A stretch of DNA of 64,000 nt from Salinimicrobium catena (GTDB taxonomy: Bacteria; Bacteroidota; Bacteroidia; Flavobacteriales; Flavobacteriaceae): positions 100,556 through 164,555 of the forward strand of contig NZ_FNGG01000005.1 of the NCBI RefSeq assembly GCF_900102915.1. Direction: 5' to 3'. Both the position numbers and the translations under genes were made by a program. Under the pieces are notes generated by a model. It did no database searches. It saw only the letters and a program-made list of their open reading frames with translations, and was not told the origin of the DNA. Numbering within the stretch: position 1 is the stretch's first letter; each line of letters begins with the position of its first letter. Shown in pieces: positions 27,364 through 36,382 of this stretch.

Positions 27364-30300
27364 ATGGAAGAGCAGAGCCGCAAAAAACCAAGAAAAGAAG
27401 GAGCCATTGGTTACATGGCGCGCAATTCCATTGCCGCCAACCTGCTTATGATCATCCTGATAGGTGGCGGCATCTGGACCATGTTCAGGATCCAAAAAGA
27501 GGTTTTTCCGCAGTTCCAGCTTGATTATGTAGATGTAAGCGTGGTCTATCCCGGTGCGGCCCCGGCCGAAGTGGAACAGGGGATCCTGCTTCCGGTAGAA
27601 GAGGCCGTACGCGGCATACAGGGAATAAAAGAAGTTGTTTCCACGGCCAATGAGGGTTCAGGACAAATAGCCATTGAACTGGTTGCCGGCACCGAACGCA
27701 TGAAGGTCTTTCAGGACATTGACCAGGCAGTGAACCGTATTAGAACCTTCCCAGATGACATTGAACAGCCGCGGGTAAGCCTGCGGTCCCGCCAACGTGA
27801 TGTGATGGAGGTGAGCCTTTATGGGAACATAGATATTTGGGTAATGCGGGAACTGGGCGAGCGGTTAAGGAACCGACTTCTAAGCAATCCAAAAGTGACA
27901 CAAATTGAGTTTGGAAATGTTCCCGATTACGTGACCCATGTGGAAATTCCGCGCCATAACCTGAGAAAATACAATCTTACTCTTGGCCAGGTGGCCGAAA
28001 TCATAGAACAATCCAGCGAAGACGTTCCTGCCGGTGCCGTGGAAACCAGAACCGGAGAGATCCTGCTACGCATGCAGGAACGCAAACAATGGGCAGAGGA
28101 ATTCGGCAACATCACCATCGTCTCTTCCCCTTCAGGCGCAAAAGTCACCCTGAGTGATATTGCTGTCATTTCTGACGGATTTGAGGAAGCCGGATTTCAC
28201 GGCCAATTCAATAAAATGCCTTCCATTGGGATTTCCATTTACAGGGTTGGCGACCAATCGCCGATGGAGATCGAGGAAACGGTCAAGGAGATCATGGAAG
28301 ATTTCCCGCTTCCGCCAGGCGTGAATTACAGGATAGACAGCAACCGTGCAGAAGATTACCGGGACCGTTTGTCACTGCTCACAGAGAACGGACTTCTTGC
28401 CATTGTGATCGTCTTTTTTATCCTGGCTCTTTTCCTGGAGTACAAACTGGCTTTCTGGGTCATGATGGGAATGACCATTTCCTTTATTGGAGGGATCATC
28501 TTTCTGCCTTTTATAGGGGTAAGCATCAATATGATCTCCATGTTCGGGTTCCTGGTAGTACTGGGAATTGTGGTAGATGACGCCATTGTGGTGGGTGAGA
28601 ACATACACGAATACCGGCAGCAGGGCTATAACTTTGTAGACGCTGCCATAAAAGGAACTAAAGACGTATCAAAACCCGTAATTTTCAGCATCATCACCAC
28701 CATTATCGCTTTTGTGCCCTTGCTGTTTATGCCCGGCGAGACCGGAAAGTTCTGGTGGCCCCTGCCGGCGGTGGTGATCGTCATACTTTCAGTTTCTCTG
28801 TTGGAAGCGCTCTTTATCCTTCCGGCACACCTTGCCCACACTTCTAAAAAAAGTTCAGCAGGATGGTTAAAAAAAATGGAGAGGTGGCAGGAAGCTTTTT
28901 CAAAAAAATTCGATTACATCATTGACACCTATTACCGGCCGTTCCTGGACCTGTGTCTTAAGTGCAGGTACATTACACTTAGTGCTGCCGTGGCCCTGCT
29001 CCTGATGGTAGGCGGCTATGCTTACAGTGATCACATGGGAATGATCATGATGCCCGAGGTAGCAGCCGATGAGATCGAGGCCGGAGTACGGCTTCCAGTG
29101 GGCACCACCCAGTTACAGGCGGCAAAAGTGGCCGAGGAGATCACCCTTTCCACGCAACGCATGTTCGAAGAACACGATCTATATGAGGTTGCTGAAGGTA
29201 TAAAGACGAATGTACGCGGGCAGAATTTTATCGATGTGGAGATCGTGATGCGTCCGCCTGATGAGCGGGATATGACCGCCAGGGAAGTCATAGACCTGTG
29301 GCGGGACAATATTGGCGATCTTGAAGGGGTAGATCAGATCACTTTTGAAGCCGAAAGGGGCCCCGGCGGTTACCAGCAGGATATAAGTGTAGATCTTAGC
29401 CACACTGATATCGAAGTACTGGAGCGGGCAAGCAAGGCTTTCCTGGAGCGCATGGAAGCCTTTGAAAACACCCGCGATGTCAGTGACAATTATAACAAGG
29501 GAAAATTGCAGTATGATTTCAAACTACTGCCCGAAGGTCGCAACTTGGACCTCACTTCTTCCGAAGTCGGGCGACAGGTGAGGGATGCATTTTACGGAGC
29601 TTTGGCCATGCGGCAGTTGCGTGGCACGAATGAGATCGAAGTAAGGGTAAAACTTCCGCTTGAAGAACGGCGGGAACTTCAAAACCTCGAAGAGTTCCTG
29701 ATTAGGAATCGCGAAGGAGTTGAGGTACCCCTGCTTGACGTGGTACGGGTAGAACAACGCGAAGCTTTCACTAACATCAACCGCCGCGACGGCAGAAGAG
29801 TCGTCAATGTAGGAATGGATGTAGAGCCGGCCAATGCAGTTAGCAGAGTACTGGCTTCTGTTCAGAACCAGGTCCTGCCCCAGCTTAGAGCCGATTTCCC
29901 CGGCATCACCTGGACCTTTGAAGGCAGCCAGGCCGACATGAGAGAATCAACCGACTCCCTCTGGAGCAGTTTCTCCATGGTGCTTCTCATCATGTATGCC
30001 CTGCTGGCCATCGCCTTTAGCAGTTATAGCCAGCCATTGATAGTGATGATCGCGATCCCTTTTGGCATCGTTGGGGCAGTGATAGGCCACATTCTTTTGG
30101 GCTACGACCTTTCCCTGGTGAGCCTCATGGGAGTCATAGCCCTTTCGGGCGTGGTGGTTAACGACTCGCTCATCATGATAGATTACGCGAATAAGAAAAG
30201 AAAAACTCTCTCTGTTTACGATGCCATACACGAAGCAGGATTAAGGCGTTTTCGGCCCATCATGCTCACGACCCTTACCACGTTCGGGGGACTCACCCCT

Positions 30301-30471
30301 ATAATCCTCGAGACCTCCAGCCAGGCTTATTACCTGATCCCTATGGCTATTTCACTTGGTTTTGGGATCATCTTCGCCACTTCCATTATTTTAATTATCG
30401 TACCCTGTCTCTATTTGATCCAGGCCGATCTAAGAGGGTTGATCCTGAACCGGAAAACGGTAAAAACCTGA
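27364..30471 (+). CDS. RND family efflux transporter, inner-membrane pump
   Basis: 1035 residues, twelve predicted transmembrane helices in two repeats with large periplasmic loops after TM1 and TM7. The start fits [23 protein letters not shown] at about residues 19-41. The proton-relay pair is seen in [14 protein letters not shown] (Asp-Asp near residue 404). The second half has [22 protein letters not shown], followed by [19 protein letters not shown]. The HAE-1-like arrangement suggests drugs or small hydrophobic molecules; the Glu/Asp/Met features of a CusA metal pump are not evident. No regulator is encoded next to the operon. Confidence 0.95.
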   Translation: MEEQSRKKPRKEGAIGYMARNSIAANLLMIILIGGGIWTMFRIQKEVFPQFQLDYVDVSVVYPGAAPAEVEQGILLPVEEAVRGIQGIKEVVSTANEGSGQIAIELVAGTERMKVFQDIDQAVNRIRTFPDDIEQPRVSLRSRQRDVMEVSLYGNIDIWVMRELGERLRNRLLSNPKVTQIEFGNVPDYVTHVEIPRHNLRKYNLTLGQVAEIIEQSSEDVPAGAVETRTGEILLRMQERKQWAEEFGNITIVSSPSGAKVTLSDIAVISDGFEEAGFHGQFNKMPSIGISIYRVGDQSPMEIEETVKEIMEDFPLPPGVNYRIDSNRAEDYRDRLSLLTENGLLAIVIVFFILALFLEYKLAFWVMMGMTISFIGGIIFLPFIGVSINMISMFGFLVVLGIVVDDAIVVGENIHEYRQQGYNFVDAAIKGTKDVSKPVIFSIITTIIAFVPLLFMPGETGKFWWPLPAVVIVILSVSLLEALFILPAHLAHTSKKSSAGWLKKMERWQEAFSKKFDYIIDTYYRPFLDLCLKCRYITLSAAVALLLMVGGYAYSDHMGMIMMPEVAADEIEAGVRLPVGTTQLQAAKVAEEITLSTQRMFEEHDLYEVAEGIKTNVRGQNFIDVEIVMRPPDERDMTAREVIDLWRDNIGDLEGVDQITFEAERGPGGYQQDISVDLSHTDIEVLERASKAFLERMEAFENTRDVSDNYNKGKLQYDFKLLPEGRNLDLTSSEVGRQVRDAFYGALAMRQLRGTNEIEVRVKLPLEERRELQNLEEFLIRNREGVEVPLLDVVRVEQREAFTNINRRDGRRVVNVGMDVEPANAVSRVLASVQNQVLPQLRADFPGITWTFEGSQADMRESTDSLWSSFSMVLLIMYALLAIAFSSYSQPLIVMIAIPFGIVGAVIGHILLGYDLSLVSLMGVIALSGVVVNDSLIMIDYANKKRKTLSVYDAIHEAGLRRFRPIMLTTLTTFGGLTPIILETSSQAYYLIPMAISLGFGIIFATSIILIIVPCLYLIQADLRGLILNRKTVKT

Positions 30472-30566
30472 AAGTTTGTCAAAAATGAAGATAAATCCAT
30501 TCCCTTTTCTCTGAACATGCTATTCTTTACCTTTATTCCACATTTGGAACCAAATTTTTAACACCC

Positions 30567-32369
30567 ATGCAGAAACCCCTAACCGCCGTCCACAATTCCT
30601 TTTTTGCCTTACTTCTTTTCTTCACTCTCCTGATCTCTTTTCCTCTAGGCACCCAGGCTCAATTGGTTCCTGAAAGGCAAAAAGACGAACAGGTCCCGGA
30701 TTGGGGTGAGGACCGCTTCGGAAGGCGGACACCGCGAGGAACTATTTCAGGATTTATCAATGCTGTGGCTGAAAAAGACTACGAAAAGGCAGGAAATTTT
30801 CTGAATATGGAGCAGGCTTCCGTAGAAGCTGACGGACAGGAACTGTCGCGGGTACTGGAAAAGTTTCTTGATCGCAGGGGACAGATCTTCCCCTACTCGT
30901 GGATAAGTGCCGACATGGGAGGACGTATAGATGATGACCTGCCCCCCAGCCTTGATAGGGTGGGAAGTATTTCGGCTGAAGGGGAGACCATTGATCTATA
31001 TGTGGAAGAGACCAAAGATGAGAACGGGGCTCCTGTATGGCTTATTTCTTCGGCTACCATAGAAAAGCTCCATGCCATTCGTGACCTTAGCGACACCAAT
31101 ATGCTTATAGACAGGATCATGCCGCCGGTGCTGGAAAACTATGAGTGGGGAGGTGTTTCTGTAGGTCAGTGGTTGATGATGGTATTGCTGGCAGCCCTTT
31201 CTTACCTGCTGGCGTGGAGCTTTTTAAAGATCTTGTTCTATCTGGTGCCTAAGATTTATTCCAAGGCAGGCGAGGAACCTGCCGCGGGAATTATAAAAGC
31301 CTTTGGCCTGCCTATAAGGCTTTACCTTGCGGTGTGGCTTTTGGTATATCTCTCTCAGGAAGTCGGAATTTCGATCATTGTACGACAAAAGTTCAGCGGA
31401 ATTACCCTGGTCATCGGCTGGCTTGCCTTTCTTATTCTGCTTTGGCGCCTGTCCGAGTTCATTTCAAGATTCAGTCAGCACCGCATGAACCTGCGTGGAA
31501 ATATTTCAGGACTTTCTGTTGTGCTCTTTCTGCAGAGAGCGGCAAAGGTGGCGATAGTGATCGTAGGGATCATTGCTATTTTAGGAGCAGTAGGTGTAGA
31601 TGTCACCACAGGACTGGCCGCTCTTGGGATCGGTGGTATTGCACTGGCCCTGGGAGCACAAAAGACCATAGAAAACTTTGTGGGCAGCGTCACGGTCATC
31701 ACCGACCAACCTGTGCGGGTAGGAGATTTTTGTAAAGTGGGCAACACTATGGGGACGGTAGAAAAGATCGGGATGCGTTCCACGCGCATCCGTACTCTGG
31801 ACAGGACCTTGGTCACCATTCCCAACGGGCAGTTCTCTTCAGAAAACATTGAAAATTACGCCCACCGCGATAAATTCAGATTCTACTCTATTCTCGGCCT
31901 GCGCTATGAGACCAGCCCTGAACAAATAAGATATTTATTGGTAGAATTGCGGTCGGCTCTTTATGCCCACCCTCTTGTCTCGCCAGATCCTGCCCGGGTG
32001 AGGTTCGTTGGCCTTGGTGCAGATTCACTGCAGTTGGAAATATTCGCTTTCATCACCGTGGCCACTTACGATGAATTCCTGGAAGTGAGGGAAGACCTGC
32101 TCCTGCAAATGATGGATATTGTAGGGGAAAGTGGTACCGGATTCGCCTTTCCTTCTCAAACCATTTATTTTGGTCGGGACAGCGGACTTTCTTCAGAAAA
32201 AACTCAGCATGCCGAAGAAAAGGTCAAAGAATGGAGGAAAAAGGGCGAATTGCAAATTCCAAAATTCGACCCCGAAAAGGTGGAGGAACTCAAAGGCAAA
32301 TCCACTTATCCGCCTGAAGGATCCGCGCAACAAAAGAATGAAAGCAGCGGTAGGATTCCGGGGTTATAA
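30567..32369 (+). CDS. MscS family mechanosensitive ion channel
   Basis: 600 residues. A signal peptide (ALLLFFTLLISFPLGTQAQ) precedes a periplasmic domain of about 170 residues with GTISGFINAVAEKDYEKAGNFLN. Then come four or more membrane helices from about 205. The MscS core is GVDVTTGLAALGIGGIALALGAQKTIENFVGSV, the pore-lining helix plus beta domain. It continues VGDFCKVGNTMGTVEKIGMRSTRIRTLDRTLVTIPNG, with the vestibule after that and a charged tail. It should release solutes upon membrane tension. Separate from the efflux operon by 95 bases; an independent unit is likely. Confidence 0.92.
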   Translation: MQKPLTAVHNSFFALLLFFTLLISFPLGTQAQLVPERQKDEQVPDWGEDRFGRRTPRGTISGFINAVAEKDYEKAGNFLNMEQASVEADGQELSRVLEKFLDRRGQIFPYSWISADMGGRIDDDLPPSLDRVGSISAEGETIDLYVEETKDENGAPVWLISSATIEKLHAIRDLSDTNMLIDRIMPPVLENYEWGGVSVGQWLMMVLLAALSYLLAWSFLKILFYLVPKIYSKAGEEPAAGIIKAFGLPIRLYLAVWLLVYLSQEVGISIIVRQKFSGITLVIGWLAFLILLWRLSEFISRFSQHRMNLRGNISGLSVVLFLQRAAKVAIVIVGIIAILGAVGVDVTTGLAALGIGGIALALGAQKTIENFVGSVTVITDQPVRVGDFCKVGNTMGTVEKIGMRSTRIRTLDRTLVTIPNGQFSSENIENYAHRDKFRFYSILGLRYETSPEQIRYLLVELRSALYAHPLVSPDPARVRFVGLGADSLQLEIFAFITVATYDEFLEVREDLLLQMMDIVGESGTGFAFPSQTIYFGRDSGLSSEKTQHAEEKVKEWRKKGELQIPKFDPEKVEELKGKSTYPPEGSAQQKNESSGRIPGL

Positions 32370-32445
32370 CAACATCCTCAGTTTGGTAAAAAGGTCAATT
32401 TTGTGCCTGTTTCAAGCCCTCCTTTTCCTTAAAGTATTGATAAAT

Positions 32446-32493
32446 GGTTGGTTATCTCCTGTTCTTCTGTTAAATTTAATAAGCTAACCAACC
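32446..32493. promoter_or_regulatory. Inverted repeat bracketing the DUF1206 promoter region
   Basis: GGTTGGTTA (32446-32454) and TAACCAACC (32485-32493) are perfect 9-base inverted copies 30 nt apart. Between them is TAAATTTA, one mismatch from the -7 consensus, so the pair could be operator half-sites or an mRNA hairpin just before the start codon at 32503. Confidence 0.4.
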
Positions 32494-32502
32494 AAAAATT
32501 TT

Positions 32503-33294
32503 ATGGACGATAAGATCAAAAAAGTAGCGAGAACAGGATTTGTGGCTAAAGGAACGGTATATGCCATTACAGGGATACTCACCTTTATGGCTGCCTTTAA
32601 TATGGGAGGCCAAAAAGCGGGAAGAATACAGGTGCTGGAATTCCTGGATAAACAAACCTTCGGAAACATTCTTTTGATCCTCATGGCTATAGGCCTTGCC
32701 TCCTATGCCACGTGGCGATTCATCCAGTCTGTAAAGGATCCTGAGAACATTGGCGATGACACCAAAGGAAAAGCAAAGAAAACGGCATTTTTCATAAGCG
32801 GGATCATATACCTTGGGCTTGCAGTACTGGCTGTAATGCGGGTTATAGGTTCCGGAAGTGGCAGCAGCGGCTCTTCGGGAGCGGCACAGAAATCCTCATT
32901 TTTGGCCAGTGAGACCGGTCTCATTTTTATTGGAATAGCCGGTGCGGGAATCGCGATAGCCGGAATATTTCAGTTTGTCAAAGCCTACAGAAACGATTAC
33001 GCCAAGAAATTCGATCTCTCCTCCCTTTCCGAAGAGAAAAAAAGAAAAAGCATCAAGAACACCGCGAAATTCGGCCTCAGTTCCCGCGGAGTGATCTTTC
33101 TTATTATCGGGTATTTTGCCCTGAAGGCAGCTTTTTCAGCAGACCCTTCAAAAATTAAGACCACTACAGAAGCATTCTCCTTCATCCAGGAGTCCTCATA
33201 CGGGGCGTGGTTAATGGGACTTGTAGCGGCAGGACTGGTAGCCTACGCCATCTACATGTTCTTAATGGCCAAGTACAGAAGGTTTCCCGCATGA
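32503..33294 (+). CDS. DUF1206 membrane protein
   Basis: 263 residues, six predicted helices arranged as three two-helix repeats: FVAKGTVYAITGILTFMAAF, FFISGIIYLGLAVLAVMRVIG and LSSRGVIFLIIGYFALKAAF begin the repeats. Each is followed by a helix of the form GLASYATWRFIQSV / GIAIAGIFQFVKAY / GLVAYAIYMFLMAKYRRF. This is the DUF1206 pattern. A Gly/Ser-rich loop (GSGSGSSGSSG) lies near residue 113. The function of the family is unknown; it is widespread in Bacteroidota and Actinobacteria. Monocistronic. Confidence 0.9.
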   Translation: MDDKIKKVARTGFVAKGTVYAITGILTFMAAFNMGGQKAGRIQVLEFLDKQTFGNILLILMAIGLASYATWRFIQSVKDPENIGDDTKGKAKKTAFFISGIIYLGLAVLAVMRVIGSGSGSSGSSGAAQKSSFLASETGLIFIGIAGAGIAIAGIFQFVKAYRNDYAKKFDLSSLSEEKKRKSIKNTAKFGLSSRGVIFLIIGYFALKAAFSADPSKIKTTTEAFSFIQESSYGAWLMGLVAAGLVAYAIYMFLMAKYRRFPA

Positions 33295-33424
33295 CCTTAA
33301 AAATCACTTTTTTGGGGGTTATCCCCCATACTCTAAAATGCTTATTATGAGTACATTTAGATATACCAATTAAAATAAAACACGTGTCTGATTTTTAAAA
33401 GGTAGTTTAAATTTTTTAAAACGG

Positions 33425-33460
33425 AAGAAGAGAGATTGGGGGATCTCTCTTCTTTCTTTT
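33425..33460 (-). terminator. Bidirectional terminator between the DUF1206 and racemase genes
   Basis: Arms AAGAAGAGAGAT (33425-33436) and ATCTCTCTTCTT (33443-33454), 6-nt loop, then TTCTTTT on the plus strand. It lies between convergent genes. A smaller hairpin GGGGG-TTAT-CCCCC is at about 33314-33327. Confidence 0.75.
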
Positions 33461-33486
33461 TTGGTCGTTACCTATTAATGAAAAAC

Positions 33487-34179
33487 CTAAACCTTGATCT
33501 CTTCAAGAATAAAATCTACTGCCATTTGAGCGTGTAAATGAGTGGTAGGAATTAAAGGCAGATCAAAATCATCCTGCTCAATAAGCAAGGGTAATTCTGT
33601 ACATCCTAAAATGATGCCCTGTGCACCTTTTTCCTTCAGCAACTGCATTTGATCAAGAAAGAAAGAGCGGGCTGTTTCGGTAAATTTTCCCTGGGTAAGT
33701 TCATTAGACACAAAATTATGAGCGCTATCCAGATATTCCTCGTCCGGTATAAGGGTCTTGATCCCAAATTTCTGCTCTAACCTGTTCTGTATGAAACCAC
33801 CTGTCATGGTTGGCCTGTTACCCAGTAACCCCAGCAGGGAAAGATCTTCTTCCCGGGCCTTTTTCCCAACCGCATCGGCAATATGCAGAATTGGAATAGA
33901 AATTTTGGGTTGTACAAAATCATATACCATATGAGGGGTATTCGCGCAAATGACTAGAGCCTTGGCCCCTGCCACTTCCAGTTTTCGGGCAATGTGCAGG
34001 TAAGCGCGGTTGATCTTTTGCTTGTCCTGTTCCCGCATCAACTCTATGTTAAGGCTGTAAATGATGAGCGGAGGATTGGCTTGTGTCCCTATTTTTTTAC
34101 CCGCCAGTTCATTGATGAGACGGTAATAAACTATGGTGGAATGCCACGAAGTACCTCCAATAAGACCAATGGTTTGCAT
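33487..34179 (-). CDS. Aspartate/glutamate racemase family protein
   Basis: 230 residues. Start motif MQTIGLIGGTSWHSTIVYY. The two catalytic cysteines are seen in LVICANTPHM (Cys78) and ILGCTELPLL (Cys193), so the cofactor-independent racemization mechanism should be intact. The N/T context CANT and GCTE is that of YgeA/aspartate racemases rather than MurI, which belongs to peptidoglycan synthesis. The amino-acid substrate is not determinable. It is the last gene before a terminator and is separated from the upstream protease by another terminator, so it is transcribed alone. Confidence 0.88.
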   Translation of the reverse strand: MQTIGLIGGTSWHSTIVYYRLINELAGKKIGTQANPPLIIYSLNIELMREQDKQKINRAYLHIARKLEVAGAKALVICANTPHMVYDFVQPKISIPILHIADAVGKKAREEDLSLLGLLGNRPTMTGGFIQNRLEQKFGIKTLIPDEEYLDSAHNFVSNELTQGKFTETARSFFLDQMQLLKEKGAQGIILGCTELPLLIEQDDFDLPLIPTTHLHAQMAVDFILEEIKV

Positions 34180-34249
34180 ATCTTGATATTTTCTCTAAAG
34201 TTATGGAGAATCTTGACCGACTTTTGTGATGAATATCAGCTTCAGCCAT

Positions 34250-34277
34250 AAAAAAAGCACCCAAAAAGGGTGCTTTT
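34250..34277 (-). terminator. Terminator of the S8 protease gene
   Basis: Arms AAAAGCACCC (34253-34262) and GGGTGCTTTT (34268-34277), 5-nt loop, with an A-run giving the U-tract on the minus strand. Confidence 0.88.
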
Positions 34278-34295
34278 CATCATATTTTACTAATC

Positions 34296-35522
34296 TTAAT
34301 GTACTATGATAGCATCGGCACTTCCGTCAGGATCTCCGTTCACGGTACCATCAGTAGAGGCATTTCCTAACAAGAGTACACCGGCAGCATGTGGTGCAGC
34401 CATAGAGGTACCACTAATGGTATTGTAACCTCCGTCTTTCCAAGTAGATTTAATAGAAACTCCAGGAGCACAGTAATCTACAGGTGGGTTTCCGAAGTTA
34501 GAGAAAGAAGCAAAATAATCACTGCTATCCATAGCAGAAATTGTCACGATATTTGTTCCATTCGCCCGGGCTGGAGAATAATTGTTAGCATCATCTGAAT
34601 CATTCCCTGCGGCTAATGAGAATTTGATTCCTTTTGACGCTGCATTTTTCACAGCAGTATCAAGGGCATCAGATACAGGTCCTCCCAGACTCATGTTGGC
34701 AACATCTCCACTGCTACCATTGGCAGCCACGTGATCAACTCCATTGATCACTCCGGAGTAGGATCCGCTTCCTCTGCTGTCAAGTACTTTTACAGGAATT
34801 ACAGTCGCTCCTGCCGCAACTCCAATAACTCCAATATCATTATTGATAGCGGCAATAGTACCGGCAACATGAGTACCATGACCATTACCATCATCTAAAG
34901 ACTTAGAGTCTTTTCCAGAGGTGAAGGCATTGTAACCTCTTGAAGCATCTACATTCAGATCGGCATGATCAAGATCAATTCCGGTGTCTATCACCCAGGC
35001 AACACCACTTCCGGTGTAAGAAACCCCACCGTTTACACGGGCAATTCCGTAAGGAGTCTCCTGGCTACCGCTTCCGCCATCACCATCACCTGGATCATCA
35101 CAAGGTCCTCCGTTAGGTGTTCCACAAGGTGGCGCAAGAGTTAAAACGCGGTCTTGCTCGATGTAGGCAATATCGCTGCTGTTACGCAACTTTGCCACCT
35201 GGTCTTTGGTCATTCTCACAGTTACACCAGATAAAGCTGCACTGTAGACCTGTAGGATCTCCGCATCGCTGATCAGGTTTTCAGATAATAAGTTCTGAGT
35301 TTTGGTTCGTACTGCAGATTTGTTCAATTGATGATCTCCCTGAAGTTTGCCAGATTCTTTGTATACTACAATGTACTGACCGGGAATAGGTTCAGAAAAA
35401 GCCTGAGCTGCTTCAGGATTTGCAGGACTGGTTTCTGTTGTTGCTTCATCTTTTGAACAGGAAGCGAACACTAGTAAGGCAAAAGCCATTACCCAAAATG
35501 TAGAAGTTAATTTTAATTTCAT
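34296..35522 (-). CDS. Subtilisin-like S8 serine protease with I9 propeptide
   Basis: 408 residues from the ATG at 35522. The open frame extends 77 codons upstream, but those have no signal and this start yields a lipoprotein-like leader (FWVMAFALLVFASCSKDE, lipid Cys22). An inhibitor-I9 prodomain follows (PGQYIVVYKESGKL...VTVRMTKDQVAKLRNSSDIAYIEQDRV). The catalytic domain has Asp179 (VIDTGIDLDH), His215 (NGHGTHVAG) and Ser373 (GTSMAAPHAAG), plus the oxyanion Asn in AAGNDSDD. A Gly/Asp-rich linker joins them (GDGDGGSGSQ). It should act outside the cytoplasm after self-cleavage of the prodomain. There is no C-terminal sorting domain. It is close in form to fungal proteinase-K-type enzymes. Confidence 0.94.
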   Translation of the reverse strand: MKLKLTSTFWVMAFALLVFASCSKDEATTETSPANPEAAQAFSEPIPGQYIVVYKESGKLQGDHQLNKSAVRTKTQNLLSENLISDAEILQVYSAALSGVTVRMTKDQVAKLRNSSDIAYIEQDRVLTLAPPCGTPNGGPCDDPGDGDGGSGSQETPYGIARVNGGVSYTGSGVAWVIDTGIDLDHADLNVDASRGYNAFTSGKDSKSLDDGNGHGTHVAGTIAAINNDIGVIGVAAGATVIPVKVLDSRGSGSYSGVINGVDHVAANGSSGDVANMSLGGPVSDALDTAVKNAASKGIKFSLAAGNDSDDANNYSPARANGTNIVTISAMDSSDYFASFSNFGNPPVDYCAPGVSIKSTWKDGGYNTISGTSMAAPHAAGVLLLGNASTDGTVNGDPDGSADAIIVH

Positions 35523-35723
35523 AAAGAAAATTTTAATGGTTAATGTTAAAAGATTTTCCGAATCTATACCATATAACCATAAAACCAAATTTTTTAACAG
35601 AAAGAGAATCAACTTTTTACAATTTTTAACAAGAAAATTTTGCCATTTTAAAGGTATCAACGCGCTGTTGAAAAACCGGGTAAATCTGCACTCATCTCCT
35701 GTGCCTGCTGCTAATTCGGGAAT
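35523..35723. other. Intergenic region upstream of the S8 protease
   Basis: AT-rich. An in-frame upstream extension of the protease runs through it but lacks coding character. No exact TAnnTTTG promoter found for the protease. Confidence 0.3.
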
Positions 35724-35724
35724 A

Positions 35725-35764
35725 AAAAAGGGCAGAAGATCCAAATGGATCAACTGCCCTTTTT
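35725..35764 (-). terminator. Terminator of the rhodanese gene
   Basis: Arms AAAAAGGGCAG (35725-35735) and CTGCCCTTTTT (35754-35764), with an inner GATCC...GGATC stem. Confidence 0.85.
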
Positions 35765-35787
35765 AAGCTGTTAATAAAATTATAAAA

Positions 35788-36099
35788 TTATTCGGATTTT
35801 GGTCCCTGCCACTGTGAAAATCCGCCAATAAGGTTGAAAGTCTTATTGAAACCCATTTGGTCCATTAGGGTACAAGCCTGGGCACTACGGGCTCCCGAAC
35901 GGCAGTACACATAATAATTCTTGCTTTTATCCAGCTTTTCTATTTCTTCCACAAACTCGCGGCCTTTGTAAATGTCCAGGTTCTTTGCTTCAGGTATGTA
36001 TCCTTCGTCTACTTCTTCTTTGGTTCTTACGTCAAGGATCACTGCATTGCCGTCTTTTTCGACCTGCTCTCTCCATTCTTCCTGAGATAATTCTTTCAT
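35788..36099 (-). CDS. Single-domain rhodanese-like protein
   Basis: 103 residues, one rhodanese domain: AVILDVRTKEEVDEGYIPEAKNLDI, then the active-site loop CRSGARS with nucleophile Cys66, and the end NLIGGFSQWQG. Such single-domain proteins carry sulfane sulfur as a persulfide and donate it to acceptors. No signal peptide, so cytoplasmic. Monocistronic, with its own -7 box upstream and a terminator behind. Confidence 0.92.
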   Translation of the reverse strand: MKELSQEEWREQVEKDGNAVILDVRTKEEVDEGYIPEAKNLDIYKGREFVEEIEKLDKSKNYYVYCRSGARSAQACTLMDQMGFNKTFNLIGGFSQWQGPKSE

Positions 36100-36142
36100 G
36101 ACTTGGTTCTATTTAGAATTAATGATTTTAAAGTTTGCCCCG

Positions 36143-36171
36143 CAAATATAGCAAACATGAACTCCAAACAA
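36143..36171 (-). promoter_or_regulatory. Promoter of the rhodanese gene
   Basis: Minus strand: TTG (36171-36169), 18-nt spacer, TATATTTG (36150-36143). The start codon lies about 44 bases downstream. Back-to-back with the trp promoter. Confidence 0.6.
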
Positions 36172-36211
36172 GGCGTGGCAAAAAAACAAGTCATAAACTC
36201 TGCCAAAAAAA

Positions 36212-36242
36212 TTTGTTTTAAAGATTTTCCCGCATATATTTG
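36212..36242 (+). promoter_or_regulatory. Consensus promoter of the trp operon
   Basis: TTTG (36212-36215), exactly 19 nt, then TATATTTG (36235-36242): a full match to the Bacteroidota -33/-7 consensus. The leader peptide ATG is at 36250, so the transcript begins at or within a few bases of it. Confidence 0.85.
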
Positions 36243-36249
36243 TCCTCAA

Positions 36250-36306
36250 ATGAAATTCAATTTTGCAAATAACTGGTGGTGGAAGCACTTACGTCGATCG
36301 TCGTGA
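36250..36306 (+). CDS. trpL: trp operon leader peptide
   Basis: An 18-residue ORF reading MKFNFANNWWWKHLRRSS, with three successive TGG codons at 36274-36282. It lies between a consensus promoter and an intrinsic terminator, 77 bases before trpE. This is the layout of ribosome-mediated attenuation: low charged tRNA-Trp stalls the ribosome on the Trp codons and lets transcription continue. The last codons and stop (GTCGTGA, 36300-36306) can pair with TCACGAC (36343-36349) in the terminator. That would act as the antiterminator when the ribosome is stalled upstream and be masked when it reaches the stop. The antiterminator pairing is inference. Confidence 0.88.
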   Translation: MKFNFANNWWWKHLRRSS

Positions 36307-36332
36307 GCAACACCTCCTGTAATCATATACTA

Positions 36333-36361
36333 AGGCTTGTCATCACGACAAGCCTTTTTTT
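36333..36361 (+). terminator. trp attenuator (terminator hairpin)
   Basis: Arms AGGCTTGTC (36333-36341) and GACAAGCCT (36347-36355), 5-nt loop, seven T (36355-36361). It lies between trpL and trpE. Confidence 0.9.
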
Positions 36362-36382
36362 ATTTAAAGATTTTAGAACAAT

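Noticed and set aside
33314..33327. GGGGG-TTAT-CCCCC hairpin as terminator of the DUF1206 gene
   Set aside because: Short stem and no T-run; the better terminator is at 33425-33460.
35523..35753. 77-codon N-terminal extension of the S8 protease
   Set aside because: It would bury the lipoprotein signal and has no coding character.
36103..36249. Longer frame upstream of the trp leader peptide
   Set aside because: It runs across the promoters of both divergent units; the leader ATG at 36250 just after the -7 box explains the gene.
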